From: Mycogone perniciosa
Taxonomy: Eukaryota > Ascomycota > Sordariomycetes > Hypocreales > Hypocreaceae
Length of the DNA: 64,000 nucleotides
Reading direction: 5' to 3'
Assembly (NCBI GenBank): GCA_025331125.1
Contig: JAOALB010000031.1
Location: forward strand, 186,001-250,000
Shown: positions 10,724 through 22,521 of the stretch, piece by piece
Position numbering within the stretch: the stretch's first letter is position 1
Layout: every line of letters starts with the position of its first letter
Notes under the pieces: generated by a model
Told to the model about the DNA's origin: nothing
Database searches by the model: none
What the model saw: the letters and a program-made list of their open reading frames with translations, nothing else
Program-made: the position numbers and the translations under genes

Positions 10724-13700
10724 TCAATATTCTGGAGGGAGCCAAATGATGCGCTGCCCATCCTTCATAATCCAATCGGAGTTTATTCCATAACCCCGAT
10801 AGGAGATCTTTTCACAATCAATCGATTCTTGAACTTGATCAAGATTGAATTGATCTAGGTTGATCTCGCCCAAGTCGGTAGAGATGAGTGAGCTGTTAGT
10901 CGGAGAGGAAGAAAGAAAGTTGATCATTCCGTCGATAGCAATCGTTCGGAGGTGTTTCCCCGTATTAACATCTGTGATATACAGTCGGTTTTTTTCAGCT
11001 GAAACGATTTGTGTGGAGTCTCCGACTTGGCGCACGTCGACTAGTGAATACCCGCCGGGCAATATTTTGAGGCATTCGCCTGTTGTTGTGTTCCACAGTC
11101 TGATATTGCCCTTGTATGATCCTATCGATAAAAGTCCTTCAGTCCCAAAAAAAGAGATATTGAAATCCGTACAACGTTCAATCCGGCAGCAGCAATCGCC
11201 CGTTTGAACATTATAGATTCGGGCGCCTGAGCAGCTGAAATCTGCAGCAAGGCGCGTGTCATCTCTCGAAAAAGCCAATACTTTTGAAGAGGATGGTGAC
11301 TCAAAATTCCGGATGGGAACATTCGATGAAATGTCGCAGATCCCCACTGCGCCTTTTCTGGTACCAAAGGCGAGTTTCTCACAGTCCCATGAGAACTCGA
11401 TTTTTTGAACGTTATCACCCTGTAAATCTAGAAGTGTTTGCACAAAAGTACCCGAACTGCGCCATAGGTCGATTCTGGATCCTTTTGAGTCTGAGACCGT
11501 AGCGAGCCATTTACCGTCTTTTGAAAGACGGACACCAGAGATATGGTCGTTGTTGCTGTCGCTATGCTCATTACTTTCAACAAGTCCACTGCCGCTCCCA
11601 CTCACACTCCAGAGTTTGATCTCATTACGCTTACTAGAGGCGAGGAATTGAGAGTCGGGCCAAGCAGACGGGACGGTGATTGAGAGTTCCATATGGCTTA
11701 GCCTTTGGATACAAATGCCTGAGGCAACGTTCCAAATGTCAATCTCTTGATACCATGCTTGGACAGCAAATAATCTGCTGTCTGCTGAGAACGCCATTGT
11801 TTTGAGAGCGTTAGATACTGCAATTCTAAAGAATTTCCCAGTGCTGAGAGTCCAGATGTTGACCTCGGCGCGATGGAGGGAAAGTGCTATTATGTCGCCA
11901 TTCTGGGAAATGATGGGGTAATCTACGTAGATAGATCCCCCAAAGGAAAAGGTGCTCTTTCCGGAGTTTAGATACCAAATCTTGGCTTTACCGTCGGAAA
12001 TTGACAGCAGCCGCGAACCATCATTTGGGAAAGAGACCAGGTCTCTCACAGTGTTTGTTTGTGGAAGCTCGTTCACACATTTCCCCGTGTCTGTACACCA
12101 GACCTTGATTTTCTTTTCAAGTTCTTCGTATCCCCTCTCATTTCCCCAGCGTTCCCTTGGGGCAGTGGCAATGTATCGGCTGTCACCTAGGAAACCGCTT
12201 ACTGTGGCCAATTCAACTGGCAGTTCACAGAGACGAGTGCCTTTCTTCGTGTCCCAGACTTTCACGAGCTTGCTAGAGATGGAGGCAAACCTGTCGTTAT
12301 TTTTGGAGAATTCTACCCGATATGCATCATGGCCCTCGGCTGTGTCCAACCATTTTTCGGCTGTGGTATCAAAAATCTTGATAGGGATAGTTGGATATCT
12401 CGACGCCCAAACGCATCTTGTGCCATCCTGAGATATTCCAATCGGTTTAAAAGCAGTTTTATCCCCGTTATGTTGAATATAAAATTTCCGGAGACAAGAG
12501 GCTGTGCTTGTGTCCCTTATTTCGATCTCGTTCTCTGATGCCGCAATCAATCGATGGCCATCATGTGAGAAAGCCAACTTCCATCTTTCGCTTGACAGGC
12601 CCTCAATAGTTTGAAGACAAGAATCCCATTGGCTTTTGACATAAGACTGCGATGTGACCCATTTTTGTGCTTCGTGCTTAAACAGACTTTTGATGATGCT
12701 CTGAGACGGGCTGAACATCATGGCGGATGTATAAATTTGCAGTGGAGCCTCCTCGATAGGTCGTCTAAAGGACAGGAAAATTCTATAGGCATCCCACAGC
12801 ATGTTTGCAAGATGTTGCATTTCATGGTTTAGCTAAGCAATGTGAGTAAATCGAAAATTTAGGCCCTGAAAGGAGGACGCATTGGTTTCCATAACTTATA
12901 GCAAAAGTTCGAAGCTTCTGAAGTGCTAGAGCTCCTTTAGACAATGTGCCCAGGAGACTGAGAGCCTCCATCCAGTGTAGAAAGTGTTTTTCAAGGAATC
13001 GCTGTACCAGGACTTCGTATTCATGATTATTGACAGAATCAACAGCAAGATGCTCTGCCCAGTAGGTACAGGCATAAGCAATCGGAGTCAAAGGATCGGG
13101 ATGAGATCGCATGCCAGACTTTGAAGCTCCTGGATGTTTCAGATCCCACATGTCGCGCTTGAGTGTTTTTTCCATAAGCTGGATACCTTGCTGGAGAATA
13201 TCGTGGTTGATCCTAGCAAGTGGCAATTCATCACTTTCCTTCGCAAGGAGGTAATCCTTGGCTGATTTGTGCACAAAGTTAATTGTACCTGTACGAGGAG
13301 AAACTGCCAGGAAGGAGCCGCACTTTTCGACCATTCTTTTCAAATGTTCGGTGTCTTCAAACTTTCCCAATGAATTGGCCAAGTCTAGAAACTCTTGAAG
13401 TGTAATGGGTCGCTGCACAACCAGGCTGACACTAAGAATTTCTTTGTAATGCTCTGCGTAACAGCTGTCACGAATTCTTTTCATCATCTTGTCGTACAGG
13501 TGATCTAGTCCCGGTGGCAGAGACTTCAGAAATGTGAGATCACTACCATCAGACTCAGCATCCCTGAGCGCTTTGCAGACCAAGGCTACCCAGAGAAAGG
13601 TGCCCTTCGCATTAGCCATGAGATAACTGTGAATTTTGTCGCGTTTGTCGGCCCGATAATTCTTTTTCTTCGCCAGGATATCCACCTGTTTGTTGATGTA

Positions 13701-15378
13701 GGTGACAACAGCCTCCGACACTGCGTCTGCGGCCTTCTCTAATGAGAGGTTCAAACATTTCAAGGCTGGCAGAAGTTTCTCATCAATCGATGGGATATTC
13801 CTGCGACTTGAAACTATCCACTTGACTTTGGATTTCGTGTCCGAATCCGTCATCAACTCAAGAAGCTGCACCAAGTCATTACCACATTCGTCCAGGGCAT
13901 CAACAAAAATGATGGCACCGTCCATTGCTTGGTCATTCAGGATGGCGCTAAGAATCTTCTGAGCGGCAAACGGAGCGTTTTTGCCCTTGAATAGCTGAGG
14001 ATTGGCCTGCCATTTCTCCTGAACATGGGAGATGAGCTGGTGCTGCTGGTTGATGATGGTGTAGATGAGCCCTCGTAATGCGACAGCACTATATTCGGTC
14101 GACTGAGACTTGGAAGTTTCGCAAAAGAAGTAGAATGATTTCTTTCTTTGTTGAAGTTTGTCAATAATGTCGCATACCAACATAGTCTTGCCTTTTCCAG
14201 GGTCGCCTGTGATCCAGAATAAAAAGTGGTTAGGATCGTTCAGCCAATTCTGAAAATCCGAACGACCAAAGATCCAATCACAGCAACCTTGAGCTAAACC
14301 ACCCTTTTCGTACAAGATGCGTTCCTTATCGTCTTCGGGATTGGGAACATCTAGAGACTCGAGACATCTCAATTTCCTTTCATCCAGTTGAGCCCGGTGT
14401 ATGTCTTCAATCCCGGATCGGAGCTGTTCGCCTTGGTATTGATTGATGTATCCTCCGAGCTCGCGCTCGCTGGCCACAATCCCCTCCACTAGTTTTCCCC
14501 AGTCACCCAATTTGACCGAGTTGCGAAAGAAGATGGCAAGAGCATTTCCGTGGAGGTCAAAAACGCTTCGGATTTGGTACGAAAGAAGCTTCTTGTACAG
14601 ACGGACTATGTTCGTTTCGAGTTCGTCTCGTAGCGCGGCATTCAGACTGCCCCCGTCGTTGCTTCTGAGTAGGCGTCCCGACAAATTCCAGTACCATCCC
14701 ATTTTGTTGACGATTTTTTGGAGGCCATCTTTGTGGGCGATATTTTGAGATACTGCATTGGAAAGCAGCTTTGGTCTCATTAATGATCCGAAGTGAGGCA
14801 ATTTTTGTGGTATAACCAAAACTTACTGTAAAAGCAAGACATACACCTGCCCAAGGCGCAGCAGCTTGAAGCACAAGCTGAATCGGACCGCTGATCAACG
14901 TTTTTATTCCATCAGCCACTTGAAAGACTTGGTCGAGAACTTCCATGGCCTTTGCTCTGTCTTTCGTTTTCGAGAGCTCCGAGAGGACAAAGCTCTGCAT
15001 GAGGTCCCAGCCCTTGTCTGTGGTAAACTCCTCCGAGGTTGCAGAAGTTGGCGGCTGAAGCGCATTGTTCATGATCTGCTCGAACTTTTGCATCATGTCC
15101 GATTCGTCGTTTTTGAGTTCACCATATGCCTTCTCCCAAACCCTTTGCTGAATGCTTTGTAGAGAGTTTTCGCTGCCATCCCCGATGAGCTGCGACTTGG
15201 ATGCCGTTGCAGGAGTGGCATTTTTTTCATCTGGGCCAGACTGGTTGTCCCCCTGGGATTGAGGTTCTGTTGCAGGAGTGCTACTTTGTTCGTCTTGGGC
15301 CGTCTGGTCTTCGGGCTGGGTTGTTCGAACCTGGCGTTTCTTTCGTTTGAGCTTTCCGAAATCGAAACAGCAAAGCAT
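10724..15378 (-). CDS. fungal NLR: N-terminal domain, NACHT NTPase, WD40-type propeller
   Basis: STAND proteins of this build are fungal NOD-like receptors linked to non-self recognition and programmed cell death. Exon 1 is 15378-14827 and exon 2 starts 14768 after a 58 bp intron. Exon 1 carries a low-complexity Ser/Thr/Gln leader with repeated ATPAT-like units, then a helical domain (VWEKAYGELKND, ADGIKTLISGPIQL) like the NWD NACHT-NTPase N-terminus. Exon 2 holds Walker A GDPGKGKTMLV, Walker B IIFVDALDECG, and helical segments ending near FVHKSAKDYLL. The last exon (about 12832-10724) has WD-like units such as LAFSHDGHRLIAAS. Joining exons 2 and 3 is uncertain: acceptor TTAG at 12834-12833 fits, but the only in-frame donor is the weak GTCCTC at 12878, giving a 46 bp intron and about 1516 residues. 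A frameshift here is the alternative. Confidence 0.85.
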
Positions 15379-17293
15379 TGTGAAATAAACAGAGGAACAA
15401 ACTGTCGTTCAAATAATACCAAGTCTTTAAAAACTGAGAATTCAATGATGCTTGTCTGTTATTGTGCTGTAGGCGATTAATGATATGGCGGGGGTATTAT
15501 GCTCTGGAGGATTGACAGGGCGGGTAATCGCTTGGGCATCAATACTTCAGGGGACTGGGCCCTGACGGGTGATTATGACGGGCATCAACCGGACCTCAGT
15601 CCTGAAAGTAAATCGGTTTGATGCAGTAAATTCGAAGAGAAATAAATGACTGGATGATGTGATGGGTCAAGCTGCTCGAGTGGCCTGGCTGGTGGAAAGA
15701 CAGGCATGGATAGATCCACGAATCTGTGCCATGGCTCATGATCTGTAGATATCAATGGCTAATTAGTCGCTGTGGCTAAGCCGTGAATAACTGCAGACGA
15801 CTACGCAGTACAAAGTCTTGGTATCATTACTTGTTTTTATAGGAGGCTTGGCCCTGTTTCTCATGGCCCATTCGCTTCTGCCTGTGGTCTAAAAATATCA
15901 CCAAGGCGCATTGCATTGCAAGGGCATATGAGATCGTGTCCCCGCATATTGATGGATTGCGTGGCATTTTAATGACACGTAATACGGAGTAGAATAAAAT
16001 GACTGGAAAATAGATGAAAATTCTTATTCAACGTAATAACGTGAACGGAGATTGGGAGCAAGGGCACCGTAAAAATATACACCACTACGGCAATTCTACA
16101 CCTCGTATTTAGCATAGATGACCGTTTCTACTGCACATCATACATGATACACAGATAGTGGCTACCTATACGGAGTACTTCGTATTGATAGATAATATTC
16201 GAGAAAATGCGTATTCTCTTATCTATCAGATTATGCTAATCCATAGGCTCAACGAATACTTTCCCTGCTCTTGTACACCATCACCGTTGCTTCGGTTTAA
16301 ATGCTAATAAAATATATAAAGGAAAAGTAAACGGAAAGAATACGAAAGAAACGCGTTCGTGGGAAATTGCGTCCATGGATTATCGTTCAGCCGACGCGTG
16401 AGACTTATCCAAGACCAGACCTGCCATGTGTCTCGAACTTCTTCACCAAAATGCCCTCACAATTTGCCAATTTCCCGACGTGGAGTTGATTACTTTAGAT
16501 CAGTATCGATGATATATCGCCATTTATACGGTGTCGTGCATGGCTTGTGTTCCGGAGGATCACCGACCCGCGCATTCAGAGCTTCTTCCACCTCACATCG
16601 CGACAGACCGAACACATCTTTGAGAAGCGGTTTTGCGATCAAACAATATTAGCTATTTTGTCAGATATAGCCGTCATGCGCATCCCTACTAAAACCTCTC
16701 CACTTAATATAGTAGCTATTAGATTTGGAAACTACTACTCCGTATAAAAGGTCAAATCCCCTTCAGATAATAACACAATCAGCGTTCCTACTCTAGGCAA
16801 GAAGGGCGAGATCCAGCGAGTGCGTCAGTAAAACGAGCTAATCAAGTTTCGGCAATACAAAACACATCTGAACTCGTCCTGCAAACTACGACTGACGCTG
16901 AGACGCCACGCCACCGTCTCCTCTTCCCCCTCTTTTGAGCGGCCAGCTGTAGGCGCCTAATGTAAATACCACATTACGTGGTTTGGCAGCATCTTTGTGT
17001 TCCATGATGATTCGTTGAAGTCGAGCCGTAGCGGCCTTGGCCATCCGGCTGGCCACTCACAAACACTGCGATTCGTCATGTTTCTGTTCCCATCTGGAGC
17101 CGATCTTGGACATTGCGAGACATGAACCGAGGCCGCATTCTAAAAAATAAAAAAATACGATGACCTTCAGAAATGGCTAGTGAATTTCGGGCAAACATGC
17201 TTGTGACTAAACACCAAGTTGCTGTTGTGCTCCCTCTCCAAGTCCATTCTCATCCGGACATTGCTCATCTCGACATTGCTCATCTCAACCTGG
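15379..17293. other. intergenic stretch with NLR promoter and a repeat copy
   Basis: It contains the NLR promoter side, repeat copy B (15924-16037) and three copies of TACTCCGTA or its complement (15983, 16169, 16736). No coding frame or RNA gene was recognised. A 15 bp unit, GACATTGCTCATCTC, is duplicated in tandem around 17258-17287. Confidence 0.55.
15924..16037 (+). repeat. diverged direct repeat, copy B (5' side of NLR gene)
   Basis: It aligns in the same orientation with 10307-10430. It differs by substitutions and short gaps and includes one TACGGAGTA motif that copy A lacks. Confidence 0.6.
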
Positions 17294-19225
17294 CTACAAA
17301 TGGCTCTCACGCCTTGCATTCTTGGAACCCATCCTTCGCTTCCATGAATCGATCGAAGCCTTCTCCCCCCATGTCCTACACTCCCCACCACACATACAGT
17401 CACTGCTCAAGTCCAGCACATTCCCACTTGATCCGACGCAGTGCCGGAAGTAGGCCGCTCTTCTTCGCAGTTCGCCGCACATGCTTCGAGCAGCGCTTGA
17501 GTATGCCCCCTGCAAACGTGCGTGTGCGTGTTGAGTGCCGTTGCCCGTTGCCAGGGCTCTCAGAGCGTCGGCATACGCCTGCTCACGACCTTTGTGGTCA
17601 AGATGTAGACGCGCCGCATCTCTGGGTAAGGGGGCCAGTTCCCTACACCGTGACCTCACTGCGTCTCTCATGCTTACCAAACTCGCTGCGTCGTCAGGAT
17701 GGATTCGCTGGTTGCCACACACTCTAGCTAGCACCTCGATGGCCTCACACGAACGCAACGAACGCACACTCATAGGGCACGCACACAACTCACCTCTTGT
17801 GCGTTCAAAGGTCGCACAAGCACTGCCCGCGACGGAGGTAATGTCAATAGCGCCACTCGTATCTCGAATCACAACAGCCTCAAGCACGTCGCACACAATG
17901 TCCATACACGCCGCGATACCCTCATATCCAGCTCGTGCACCTACTGCATAGTAGCTGTTGTCCGCACAGCCCCTCCGGGTATCACTGCACAGATCCCCTG
18001 CATCATGCCCGAGAGCTGCTGCGATGTACATCCACGATGAAACTGACTCCTCCCAATCCATCCCGCTGCCGAGTTCATAGTGCATTATGACGTCCCAATG
18101 GGATGCGAATACCCACGCTCGCAATTCTAGGCCCCGGATCAGGCCCAACGTCGACAGACACCCAGCGTGCCAGTCCATTATTCCTGGCCACCGGCGTACC
18201 AGCTCGTCAGCCGCAATGACCCAACGCCCTAGGCTCGCATGCCGCGAGACTTCACTGGCGTAAGCTGTGAAGTCGCTGTCTCGGACGTGTCCGTGGTCCA
18301 GTGCGGCGAGGTAGGTTCCAAGCAGCAACACCTCCAGTCCGTCATCCAGTGTGTTGATGTGGTTGTTCATGAAGAAGTAGTGCAGCATCACTGTTTCAAC
18401 TGACCCACGTGAGCCCTTGGCAACTTCTTGACTGGCTTTACCGCTAGCCTGAACTATCTGGCGACGCCCAGGCCCAGCTAGCCATATAGCATCTGCGAGA
18501 ACCTGAGCTGTCGCGCCGGCCCACACGCCCCGTTCATATGCTAGTTCAAGATGCTCCCCAGTGGGTCCGTGACTGGCTGTTTCAGGAGGGCCATCAACGG
18601 CGCCGGGCCGCCCCGCCAGTATTCCGATAGTGACTTCGGATGAAAGGGACTGCGTCTGTCCAGCTGACTCCAGTTTCTGACTGCCGCAAGAGCACCAATG
18701 TGTCGTGGGCCCGTTATCGTCCTCGATCGGCTGGTGGTATCTATACGCGCTTACAGCGGACCCGTTCTCCGCTGTCATGGCAGGCTCACGCAATTCTCTC
18801 GCGCCAACGTCCAGAGCCCACGCTGCCCAGCCATGTTTCAAGGCGTATAAGGCGAGTGTATTGCACATCTGTGCCCTGCGAGACTTGTCATGGCATCCAG
18901 GGGCGCGTTCTACTGCCCCATGGTGGACAACCCTTCCTCTTCCGTCCAACCACCGCACAACAACGGTGGTGTCACGGCGTGCAAGCTCTTCCCGCAGGCG
19001 CATCAGAAACTTGCTGGAGAGAGGTCGTGGCGCTCCTGATGTACACCCAGCACAAACTGACATCTCCCCCCAACATATACTCATCTTGCACGCCGGACAC
19101 AATTTGATATTGGTATCAACTTGTTCCACGTGTCCCCCCCCTGCCTTGCTTTCTGGTTGCCAACGAGGGTTGGTGTCCTTCATTTGAGACATCTTTGTGT
19201 GATCTGCAAGGGGAATACGATTCAT
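17294..19225 (-). CDS. unrecognised 643-residue protein, possible non-canonical terpene-synthase-like
   Basis: This is an intact single-exon frame in a stretch visibly more GC-rich than its surroundings. I do not recognise the family with confidence. The N-terminus has a clustered Cys motif, CPACKMSICWGEMSVCAGC, that could bind zinc. The middle is mainly helical with acidic patches: NTLDDGLEVLLLG near residue 295, GMDWEESVSSW, then LGHDAGDLCSDTRRG followed by ADNSYY. The spacing HDxxDxxxD next to a helical DD patch recalls the metal-binding NSE/DTE and aspartate-rich motifs of class I terpene synthases, but the match is loose. It diverges from a P450 with a 487 bp shared promoter, an arrangement common in terpene clusters. 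The function is therefore a hypothesis only. Confidence 0.6.
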   Translation of the reverse strand: MNRIPLADHTKMSQMKDTNPRWQPESKAGGGHVEQVDTNIKLCPACKMSICWGEMSVCAGCTSGAPRPLSSKFLMRLREELARRDTTVVVRWLDGRGRVVHHGAVERAPGCHDKSRRAQMCNTLALYALKHGWAAWALDVGARELREPAMTAENGSAVSAYRYHQPIEDDNGPTTHWCSCGSQKLESAGQTQSLSSEVTIGILAGRPGAVDGPPETASHGPTGEHLELAYERGVWAGATAQVLADAIWLAGPGRRQIVQASGKASQEVAKGSRGSVETVMLHYFFMNNHINTLDDGLEVLLLGTYLAALDHGHVRDSDFTAYASEVSRHASLGRWVIAADELVRRWPGIMDWHAGCLSTLGLIRGLELRAWVFASHWDVIMHYELGSGMDWEESVSSWMYIAAALGHDAGDLCSDTRRGCADNSYYAVGARAGYEGIAACMDIVCDVLEAVVIRDTSGAIDITSVAGSACATFERTRGELCACPMSVRSLRSCEAIEVLARVCGNQRIHPDDAASLVSMRDAVRSRCRELAPLPRDAARLHLDHKGREQAYADALRALATGNGTQHAHARLQGAYSSAARSMCGELRRRAAYFRHCVGSSGNVLDLSSDCMCGGECRTWGEKASIDSWKRRMGSKNARRESHL

Positions 19226-19712
19226 GCTTGTGCTGGATCTTCATCTCTCTTTGGAATTGGACGCAGTCGCCTACATTATATACCTGTTTTTTCACGACTA
19301 TCTTTTGTAGACCCGGCAATTGTTCTCTCCATAGACAAACAATTTGACCGCCTAGATCGCAGATGCCGTGTCTACTACGTACATCGCGTAAATGTGCCGA
19401 TGTGTTTGATTCTTCTTTTCCACTCATTGGCCATCCCTCACTCGGCTTTTTCAAATACAAGCGAGCCCGGCTGAATGGTCACACGCTTTTGCAATTACAT
19501 GTGACCAACTGTCAGTGACGCTACTGTGGAAGCGAGGTTTCGGGCGCAGGTGGGTACCGGACATTTATCTCGTCTACGTGTGACGACACGATTGGGTTCC
19601 GGTTGAATGGTTTCGATCTATATATTTTTGCGTTGTGTTCCTTTGTGTCGTTAGTTGCTCCTGGTTAGTCTCTATGTTCTTCGAAGCAAAGCCCCCATCT
19701 ACCATCCTCATC
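19226..19712. promoter_or_regulatory. divergent promoter region between the 643-aa gene and the P450
   Basis: The two start codons face away from each other across about 487 bp (less if the P450 starts at 19635 or 19674). No specific operator was recognised. Confidence 0.5.
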
Positions 19713-21468
19713 ATGATCGAGGACGTGCTCAACGTCTGGCTCGTTCTCACCGTTTTAGGCACATATATTTGTCTCAGGACTGTATATCGCCTATATCTTC
19801 ACCCTTTGTCTGGAATTCCTGGCCCAAAACTCACAGCATGTACACACCTTTACGAGTTCTTCTACAATGTCATTCGACCAGGAATTTTCCTGTTCGAAAT
19901 CGAGAAGATGCACCAGAAATACGGTTAGATATGTTTCTCGGACCGTTCAAAGCCACCACACACTAAAACATCGCATAGGCCCCATTGTCCGCATCAACCC
20001 CCGGGAAGTCCACATTAGCGACCCTACATTCTATGATGAAATCTATGCCTCGAGCAGCCGAAAGCGAGATAAGGATGCCAAATTCGTGCCTACGTACGCC
20101 CTGCCATACTCTATGGTGACCACTGTAAGCCATGAACATCACCGCTTTCGACGAAGTATTTTGAAAGACTTCTTTTCTAAGCGTTCTGTCCTGGAGCTCT
20201 CCGACTTAATGAACGAACGAGTGCAGAAGCTTATGCAGCGTTTCGAAGAATTTCGGACCAACCAATCCGTGGTGTGCCTCGATGATGCTTTCACAGCGCT
20301 AACTGCGGATATAATCACATATTATTGCTGCGGTAAACACTGGGGATTCATAGAGACTCAGCACTTCCGCAATGACATTCGCCGGGCTACCGCGGATGCC
20401 ATAGAGTTTACTCATATTAGCAGGTTTATCCCCTGGCTGGTCTATGCAATGAGTAACCTTTCACCGCGAGTAATGTCAACCCTCATGCCAGGAAAAGCAG
20501 CGCTGTTTGAGTTTCTTGCATCCATCTTGGACTCTCCAACAAGCGACTCTAAAACGGGGAGGAAAACCATGGTCGCCACCTTGGCGGATCCGAGCGTCCC
20601 GCTGAAGGAACGAACCTATAAACGACTTCGGGATGAAACGTTTGCTATTATTGCTGCTGGAACAGAAACGACGGGGCGTGTTCTAACTGTGGCTTCTTAC
20701 TATCTCGCCCGCGATGGTATCCTACGAGAGAAGCTGCGGGCGGAACTGAAGCAGGTGATGCCCGCACTGGATAGCACGTCGACCTGGCCTCAACTTGAAC
20801 AACTGCCCTGTCTAGTACGCAATACTTCTCCTCGAGATGTACTCCGTACTAGCGTCATATTGCTAACCATGGATCACTAGAACGGTGTTATTAATGAATC
20901 CTTACGTCTGTCTTACGGAATAACCGGACGACTGCCCCGCGTTGCGCCAACAGACGCTCTTAGATACAATGACCACGTCATTCCTCCAGGAGTACGTGAT
21001 GAATGGCTAGCCTCTTCCTCTCCCTTTTGCTCCCCCTTTCTAATGTACTGCTGCTCGATAAAGACTCCAATAAGCAGTTCCAGCTACGTCATTCACCGCA
21101 ACGCCTCTATTTTCCCTGACCCAGACAGATTCCGCCCGGAGAGATGGGTCGAAGCAGCCGAAAACGGAGAAAACCTCAAGCGGTACCTGACATCATTCAG
21201 CAAGGGAAGCAGAGCTTGCATCGGTGTAAAGTAATTGCCCCAGATACGCAGAGAACCACAGCCCTGGGTTGCTCTTAGCTGACCAACCACTCTTAGTCTC
21301 GCCCACATGGAATTATTCCTGACAGTTGCTCATTTTGCTCGTCGGTTTGATATGGAATTATACGACACGGAGCCAGAGGATGTCCGGATTGTGCGAGATA
21401 TGCATATGGGCTGTACGAGACGGGGCAGCGTGACGGTTTACGCCACATTGTCATCAGCTGATGGGTAA
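19713..21468 (+). CDS. cytochrome P450 monooxygenase (microsomal, secondary-metabolism type)
   Basis: This is a heme-thiolate monooxygenase, likely anchored in the ER by its N-terminal helix. Exons are 19713-19923, 19979-20814, 20881-20991, 21064-21230 and 21297-21468, giving 498 residues. Earlier in-frame Met codons at 19635 and 19674 would add 26 or 13 residues. Motifs seen are the proline-rich hinge HPLSGIPGPKL, the I-helix AAGTETTGR, ExxR in ESLRL, PDRFRPERW, and the heme loop FSKGSRACIG with its Cys. Every intron junction restores conserved text, for example the heme loop to NLAHMEL. It resembles trichodiene-oxygenase-like P450s of terpene and polyketide clusters. Neighbours are the divergent unknown gene and a methyltransferase downstream. 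The substrate is unknown. Confidence 0.92.
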
Positions 21469-22521
21469 TGGAATGGTGGCGGGCTGGAAAGCTCGCTATT
21501 GATGGAGAGTGGTGGTGTGTTAATCTACCCTAAGACCACGCTCTCTGTGGCTAGAGGGTAATTTCACATGAGTGATGAGCAGTCATATATCATATAATAT
21601 TCCCTGCAAGAGCGGAATGAGGGTTTGTTTGGTGCTTCGGACTGCAAGTTTCTGTCGGGGGGTTGGGGGACGGCCGTTGACGCAAACTAATTACAATCAC
21701 AAGCCACTTGAAACGCCTCTTTTGGTCGAACGGCTAGCTACTCTGTTCTAACTGCCGTGATATTTAGGATTGCCGAATGATCCGTGCTTATGCACGAACC
21801 TCTTCAGCGCCATGTGTCACCCCTGAATTTACCTCAGCAGAAGCATCAAGCTCAGCGGATTATCTTCTATTGGTTACCAAGCAAAAGAACAACCCCTGGG
21901 AGCAAACCGAGGGAACGGACGGTCCGGTCAGTCGGGTTTTTGGCGGGGCTGTCTGATCGTTACGAGGCATTGCTTGCGATCCGTATCAACGGCTGATCTG
22001 CTTATCTTTCTACACACCAAACCAAAAGGACAGGGACCGATGGTTGCGGCATGTCTCGGCAGGAATCCCACCAGCTGGAGAGATGTTAGTCTAAGTCTTA
22101 TGTCAGGAAATGAGATGTTAGCGATCCTAGGTTAGAATAGCTGTGTGAACTACTCCGTACTCCGTATAGTGTCGCAACGCAGAATGGCGAACTGCCTATC
22201 TAACCTTCGGTCTTTCGCTGGTATAGCGGTGAGACCCAGTGAAAACATCAAAATTGGGTAAGGGTGATAATATTAGGGGGCTTCCCCTCCTCCTCCTTTC
22301 TTTTTCCTTTCGTACTGAGTCACTCCTCGTATTGTGTACTTGTAGATTTGTTCGGCCATGTTGCCTTGTATGGAGCTAAAGCCCTCCCGGTCAGCCCTGG
22401 GCTGTCTAAAATCGCCACCTTGTGTTAGCAAACAACCTTTCATGCATCTCGCCATTACGAGTATGATGCTAGAACCAACAACCAGAACGCTGCACCTGAT
22501 ACGAAGTAGCCGCGGATAGCA
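21469..22521. other. intergenic stretch between P450 and methyltransferase
   Basis: It holds two overlapping copies of TACTCCGTA (22151-22166). The remainder shows only short frames without homology signals. The high-coordinate end should hold the methyltransferase promoter. Confidence 0.5.

Noticed and set aside
17250..17290. Tandem 15 bp repeat as a possible CRISPR or satellite
   Set aside because: Only two units, in a eukaryotic genome, beyond the stop codon of a gene.
17173..17951. Long + strand frames opposite the 643-residue gene
   Set aside because: They are compositional shadows of a GC-rich coding region with no family features.
19635..19712. Upstream Met codons as start of the first P450
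   Set aside because: Both are possible, but starting at 19713 gives a standard membrane anchor and 498 residues, so I prefer it; not excluded.
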